Under the pieces are notes generated by a model. It saw only the letters and a list, made by a program, of their open reading frames with translations, did no database searches and was not told the DNA's origin. Positions 60,497 through 64,000 of a stretch of DNA of 64,000 nt are shown in pieces. The position numbers and the translations under genes were made by a program. The first letter of the stretch is position 1, and every line of letters begins with the position of its first letter. The DNA comes from JASJBU01 sp039714735 (lineage in GTDB: Bacteria; Pseudomonadota; Gammaproteobacteria; Chromatiales; Chromatiaceae), in contig JBDLIT010000007.1 of assembly GCA_039714735.1 (NCBI GenBank), positions 1 through 64,000 of the forward strand, written 5' to 3'.

Positions 60497-60658
60497 ACCT
60501 GCCCACGGTGGCGTTCAGGGCCAACAGCGAGTGCTGGAAGATATTTCTATGCCGCTTTTTGTGGTTGTGATTCGAATAGTCTCAATAACATCATCAGATA
60601 ATCAGTTCCTTATTGAGTATAATTCTCTTATCAAAGAGAAATATTTATGGAGGAGATT

Positions 60659-61129
60659 ATGTCACTCACACTCACATCAATCGCCTTTGATAACGGCGAC
60701 TCAATTCCCGGCAAGTACACCTGCGAGGGCGAAGATCTCTCTCCACCTCTGTCATGGACAGATGTACCTGACTCTGCCCAAAGTCTGGTCTTGATTGTCG
60801 ATGATCCGGATGCGCCCGATCCCAATGCTCCGAAGATGACCTGGGTCCACTGGGTGTTGTATAACATACCGTCGAATTTCACCAGCCTGCCTGAAGACAT
60901 AAAGCCAGCAGAGCTGCCGGCAGGCGCTGTTGAAGGGCTGAACGACTGGAAACGGATCGGTTATGGCGGACCCTGTCCGCCAATCGGTTGCCATCGCTAT
61001 TTCCACAAGTTGTATGCCTTGGATACTGTGCTGGATGGTTTGGACACACCGACCAAGGCAGAGGTTGAAGCAGCCATGCGGGGGCATGTCATCGCGCAAG
61101 CTGAATTGCTGGGAACCTATCAAAAGTAA
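60659..61129 (+). CDS. PEBP family protein (YbhB/YbcL-like)
   Basis: The 156-residue protein has the phosphatidylethanolamine-binding fold: IPGKYTCEGEDLSPPLSW, LVLIVDDPDAPDPNAP, TWVHWVLYNIP and GYGGPCPPIGCHRYFHKLYA. No signal peptide is present. The upstream ATGGAGGAG serves as ribosome site, so ATG 60659 is the start. Function in bacteria is poorly defined. Confidence 0.92.
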   Translation: MSLTLTSIAFDNGDSIPGKYTCEGEDLSPPLSWTDVPDSAQSLVLIVDDPDAPDPNAPKMTWVHWVLYNIPSNFTSLPEDIKPAELPAGAVEGLNDWKRIGYGGPCPPIGCHRYFHKLYALDTVLDGLDTPTKAEVEAAMRGHVIAQAELLGTYQK

Positions 61130-61391
61130 CTGACGCCGGTCTGTTTGGGGTGCATTGCAAGCTCAGCAGCACCCTGCATTGTGCATTGGCTATTTGGGTT
61201 TTCCCGAATTGACGTTCTACCGCTCTTGCCGGTAAATTTTACAGCAAGAGTATGTCCCCAGCGCAATGGATCAGATTATTAGAATCCACGCCAACCTCAC
61301 TAAGTCTTTCGCTGGTAATTAAACGCCTTCTCAAGGTGTGTTTGTGTGTTCTTTTAGTCGATGGAATAAGAGGCAATGAGGAGTTAGGAAA

Positions 61392-61745
61392 ATGATAAGA
61401 AAAAGAATACTAGTGGCATTCTCGATAGTTTTTTTCAACTCGGCATCATGGGTGTTGCTGGCTGACGAAAAGCCAATAATCTTGGGAAATGCAGAGGATG
61501 GTAAGAACAAGGCCGCGCTCTGTTCCGGTTGTCACGGTCTGAATGGAGAAGGCAAGGTCATGCCGGATGGACAACCCGCCATCCCGCTCCTCGCCGGTCA
61601 AATACCCGGGTATTTCGTCAAATCGATGTATGAATATAAAGCCGATAAACGTATAGATCCTCTGATGAACGCAATTACCAAGGGGCTTACAGACGTCGAC
61701 ATCGCAAATCTGGCGGCCTTCTACGTAACCCTGAGATTGAAATAG
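61392..61745 (+). CDS. Monoheme cytochrome c
   Basis: The 117-residue precursor has an N-terminal signal (IVFFNSASWVLLADE) and one heme site CSGCHG, with PLLAGQIPGYFVKSMYEYK and a C-terminal helix. It is a c553/c4-type periplasmic carrier. It stands 36 bases before the tetraheme gene and probably starts the electron-transfer operon. The 260-base gap upstream shows only a weak CTCTTGC/GCAAGAG hairpin. Confidence 0.9.
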   Translation: MIRKRILVAFSIVFFNSASWVLLADEKPIILGNAEDGKNKAALCSGCHGLNGEGKVMPDGQPAIPLLAGQIPGYFVKSMYEYKADKRIDPLMNAITKGLTDVDIANLAAFYVTLRLK

Positions 61746-61781
61746 CCTTCATCGACTCACGCTGAATCTCGGAGGCTTCCC

Positions 61782-62459
61782 ATGACCAAAATAATTGGCC
61801 TGCTCATTGCGTTTTGTATGCCGCTATGGGTATTGGCAGAAGACTCTGTTGTCTTGCCTGCTAATGATGCAAGCGGGGAAGTGACTCAGCAAACCCCAGC
61901 GAAATCGAACGAACCAGATCCATCGGTTGTTGAGAAACAGCAACTCTCACGCTTCGCTAACCGGCCGCCCCCCGAAGTGCCGCGTCGACAACACAAGCTT
62001 ACCTTCTATCCCTGCTCTCAGTGCCATAAGTTCTGGAAGACAAACCCGGTCCCCCATAAACTCGCTCCAGTGCATCGGGTCGGCCTGAATCATGGCCAGA
62101 ATCGTTTTTGGTGCCTGACCTGCCATGATGCGGACAATCGGGACCTGTTGCGTACCGAACAGGATGGCAAGGTCGGCTTCAATAAATCCTGGCGGGTCTG
62201 TGGTCAATGCCACGCCAACCGCCAGCGGGATTGGTATTTCGGGGCGCATGGCAAACGGGCCAACGATTGGTCGGAAGCACCGAAACGCTACAACTGCACC
62301 CATTGCCATGATCCGCACTTTCCACCTTTTGAGCAGAAAAAACCGCAACCCAAACCACCGGTCCGGGCGGGGCTAGAGCCCATGAAAAATAATAAAGCCC
62401 AAAAGCCGAACCTGTGGGAACGACATGGGGCCAAGAGTCAGGAAGCACAGGATGACTGA
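61782..62459 (+). CDS. Tetraheme cytochrome c
   Basis: The 225-residue precursor has a signal peptide (LLIAFCMPLWVLAED) and four CXXCH heme sites: CSQCH, CLTCH, CGQCH and CTHCH, clustered between residues about 85 and 180. A Pro/Lys-rich tail follows. It overlaps the next gene (ferredoxin) by eight bases. It resembles the multiheme subunit of quinone-linked membrane complexes and would exchange electrons with the ferredoxin in the periplasm. Confidence 0.9.
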   Translation: MTKIIGLLIAFCMPLWVLAEDSVVLPANDASGEVTQQTPAKSNEPDPSVVEKQQLSRFANRPPPEVPRRQHKLTFYPCSQCHKFWKTNPVPHKLAPVHRVGLNHGQNRFWCLTCHDADNRDLLRTEQDGKVGFNKSWRVCGQCHANRQRDWYFGAHGKRANDWSEAPKRYNCTHCHDPHFPPFEQKKPQPKPPVRAGLEPMKNNKAQKPNLWERHGAKSQEAQDD

Positions 62460-63426
62460 AAAATTCGAGCTGGAGCAGACCGAAGATAATACAGACTTGG
62501 CGCGCCGCCACTTCCTGAAGCGTCTGGGAATCGTTGGGGTGGCTGGTGCGGCAGCCACAGGTGTCGCCAAGGCGGTCACTCAGCCCGCCTGGGGTGGATC
62601 GAGCATGCTGGATGCCCTGGGTGACTTTTTCCAGGATCACTATGTACGCATGACCGATGAGGAGAAGCAGGATGCCTTGGAGCGGATCCAGCGCAAGGCC
62701 AAGCGTAAGTTTGGTGTGGATATCACCTGTGAGGACACCAAGCCGATCCCGGGCACCTATTTCGGCTATGCGCTGAACATCTCCAAGTGCCGGGGTTACC
62801 GGGAGTGCGTCGAAGGCTGTATCCGCGAGAACAACCAGGGCCGGGACTCTCAGGTCCAATACATCCGTGTGCTGGAGATGAACGATGGTGACCATAACCT
62901 GGAACACTCGGATCACTACTACGATTCAGAGACCGTACCGGTCGAGGGCAAATGGTATCTACCGGTACAGTGTATGCAATGCGACAACCCGCCCTGCGTC
63001 AAGGCCTGCCCGGTGGAGGCAACCTGGCTGGACGACGACGGCATCGTGGTGATCGACTACAACTGGTGCATCGGCTGCCGCATGTGTATGGCGGCATGTC
63101 CCTATTGGGCGCGTCACTTCAACTGGACGGAGCCCCAAATCCCGCCGGAAGAGCTCAACCCGGTGACCAACTATCTCGGCAACCGACCGCGCATGAAGGG
63201 CGTGGTGGAGAAATGCCATTTTTGTACCCAGCGCACGCGCAAGGGGCGTCAGCCGGCCTGCATGGAGGCCTGCCCCACCGGCGCGCGGGTGTTCGGCAAT
63301 CTGTTGGACCCGGACAGCGAGATCCGTTACATCCTGGAGCACAAGACGGTTTTCCGCCTGAAGGAGGAACTCGGCACCGAGCCGAAATTCTGGTACTACA
63401 CCGATGAAGCCAGGGCCAGGTCATGA
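62452..63426 (+). CDS. Tat-exported DsrO/TtrB-like iron-sulfur protein
   Basis: A Tat signal (ARRHFLKRLGIVGVAGAAA) leads a 324-residue ferredoxin subunit with clusters of cysteines: CRGYRECVEGC, CMQCDNPPCVKACP, CIGCRMCMAACP and CHFC...CMEACP. In the first motif the second Cys of the usual CxGCxxCxxxC is Tyr, so that site is altered. It should pass electrons between the tetraheme cytochrome and the NrfD-like subunit encoded next (four-base overlap). Confidence 0.88.
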   Translation: MTEKFELEQTEDNTDLARRHFLKRLGIVGVAGAAATGVAKAVTQPAWGGSSMLDALGDFFQDHYVRMTDEEKQDALERIQRKAKRKFGVDITCEDTKPIPGTYFGYALNISKCRGYRECVEGCIRENNQGRDSQVQYIRVLEMNDGDHNLEHSDHYYDSETVPVEGKWYLPVQCMQCDNPPCVKACPVEATWLDDDGIVVIDYNWCIGCRMCMAACPYWARHFNWTEPQIPPEELNPVTNYLGNRPRMKGVVEKCHFCTQRTRKGRQPACMEACPTGARVFGNLLDPDSEIRYILEHKTVFRLKEELGTEPKFWYYTDEARARS

Positions 63427-64000
63427 CCTTCTTTCGCTTCATAAAAGACGGCATGGGCACTGCGCTGCGCGGGGGGACGGTCTACTGGCTCTGGATGGGC
63501 TTTCTGCTGCTCCTCATGGGGGTGTCAGGCTGGAACTATACCGACCAGTGGAACCAGGGGCTGGTCATCACCGGCCTGAGTGACCAGGTATCCTGGGGCT
63601 TCTATATCGCCAACTTCGCCTTCTTCGTGGGCATCGCTGCGGCCTCCGTGCTGTTGGTCGTTCCGGCCTATATCTTTCACCGCCAAGACGTCAAATCGGT
63701 GGTGCTGATCGGCGAAAGCATGGCCGTGGCGGCGGTGCTGGTATCCATGGCTTTCGTCACGGTGGACATCGGCCGGCTGGACCGCTTCTGGCACGTGATC
63801 CCGTTTATCGGCCGGTTCAACTGGCCCAATTCCATGCTTGCCTGGGATATCGTGGTGCTCAATGGCTATCTGCTGCTGAACATAGCGATTCCCATGTACA
63901 TCCTGTGGCGCCATTATCAGGGTAAGGAAACACCCGTGCGGCGCTATTTCATCTTCGTGGTCATCGCCATGTTCTGGGCCATCTCCATTCACACGGTGAC
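63423..64000 (+). CDS. NrfD/DsrP-like quinone-interacting membrane subunit, partial
   Basis: The frame opens at ATG 63423, overlaps the ferredoxin stop and runs off the window. The visible ~192 residues contain about five membrane helices and the family pattern GTVYWLWMGFLLLLMGVSGW, GLSDQVSWGFYIANFAFFVG and VDIGRLDRFWHVIPFIGRFN. NrfD-type subunits exchange electrons with the quinone pool. With the cytochromes and ferredoxin upstream it suggests a DsrJOP- or Nrf2-like complex. Confidence 0.88.
   Translation, partial: MTFFRFIKDGMGTALRGGTVYWLWMGFLLLLMGVSGWNYTDQWNQGLVITGLSDQVSWGFYIANFAFFVGIAAASVLLVVPAYIFHRQDVKSVVLIGESMAVAAVLVSMAFVTVDIGRLDRFWHVIPFIGRFNWPNSMLAWDIVVLNGYLLLNIAIPMYILWRHYQGKETPVRRYFIFVVIAMFWAISIHTV

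Noticed and set aside
1..64000. CRISPR arrays, insertion sequences or ribosomal RNA
   Set aside because: No regularly spaced direct repeats, transposase genes or rRNA-like sequence were seen; ssrA is the only structural RNA gene recognised.

Overview
The window reads as a gammaproteobacterial chromosome segment. The order ssrA ... smpB, ratA, rnfH, bamE, fur, recN, nadK, hrcA, grpE, dnaK, dnaJ, dapB is the E. coli-type ssrA/smpB/rat/bamE/recN/nadK/grpE neighbourhood with extra genes between. A Sec-type nitrous oxide reductase cluster and many c-type cytochromes point to a facultatively anaerobic, respiratory bacterium. A Chromatiales-like sulfur oxidiser or symbiont would fit, but that placement is inference; nothing here fixes the genus.

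Bases 1-2260 are an accessory segment abutting the 3' end of ssrA. It holds the possible tail of a type I restriction specificity subunit, a HipA-like kinase/DUF3037 pair, the C-terminal remnant of a tyrosine integrase and a collapsed HigB-HigA remnant. The tmRNA gene (minus strand, tag ANDDNYALAA) follows with its terminator and -10 box.

Bases 2897-23514 are one nearly continuous plus-strand MSHA-type pilus/type II-like assembly locus. It starts with a histidine kinase, a response regulator and a GGDEF-EAL protein. Next come a STAS-MshEN-GspE fusion ATPase, a GspF/MshG platform protein, four pseudopilins (one with an Asp-rich, calcium-binding-like region) and a 1336-residue PilX/GspK-like protein with DNRLRE-like domains and a six-blade YWTD propeller. 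An HDOD protein, a membrane protein with a decayed GGDEF domain, PilM/PilN/PilO-like proteins, an MshK-like protein and an MshL-type secretin complete it. The locus lies between ssrA and smpB, which are adjacent in E. coli.

Bases 23527-41992 are mostly housekeeping: smpB, an NSS transporter, ratA-rnfH, bamE, fur, recN-nadK, hrcA-grpE-dnaK-dnaJ, dapB, a lipoprotein, an orphan FliK-like protein, lapAB, pyrF and galU. The heat-shock genes carry a CIRCE operator before hrcA and two sigma-32-like promoters before grpE and dnaK.

Bases 42007-55835 are a clade II type nitrous oxide reduction locus: a ZnuA-like/SCO fusion, nosZ, two cytochromes c, nosB, nosD, nosG, nosH, nosF, nosL, nosY, a FixH/YtkA-like periplasmic protein and a divergent diheme cytochrome. 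Three FNR/DNR-type sites sit before nosZ and before two of the cytochrome genes. NosG/NosH would move electrons from quinol, the cytochromes would feed NosZ, NosD/F/Y and NosL would build its copper sites, and the SCO fusion could serve the CuA centre.

Bases 55839-64000 are mixed: palindromic repeats, an exported AhpD-like protein, a broken CadC-type regulator, a poorly coding 0.8 kb stretch, an OprP-like porin, a PEBP/YbhB protein, and the start of an electron-transfer operon (monoheme and tetraheme cytochromes c, Tat-exported DsrO-like ferredoxin, NrfD/DsrP-like subunit) that runs off the end.
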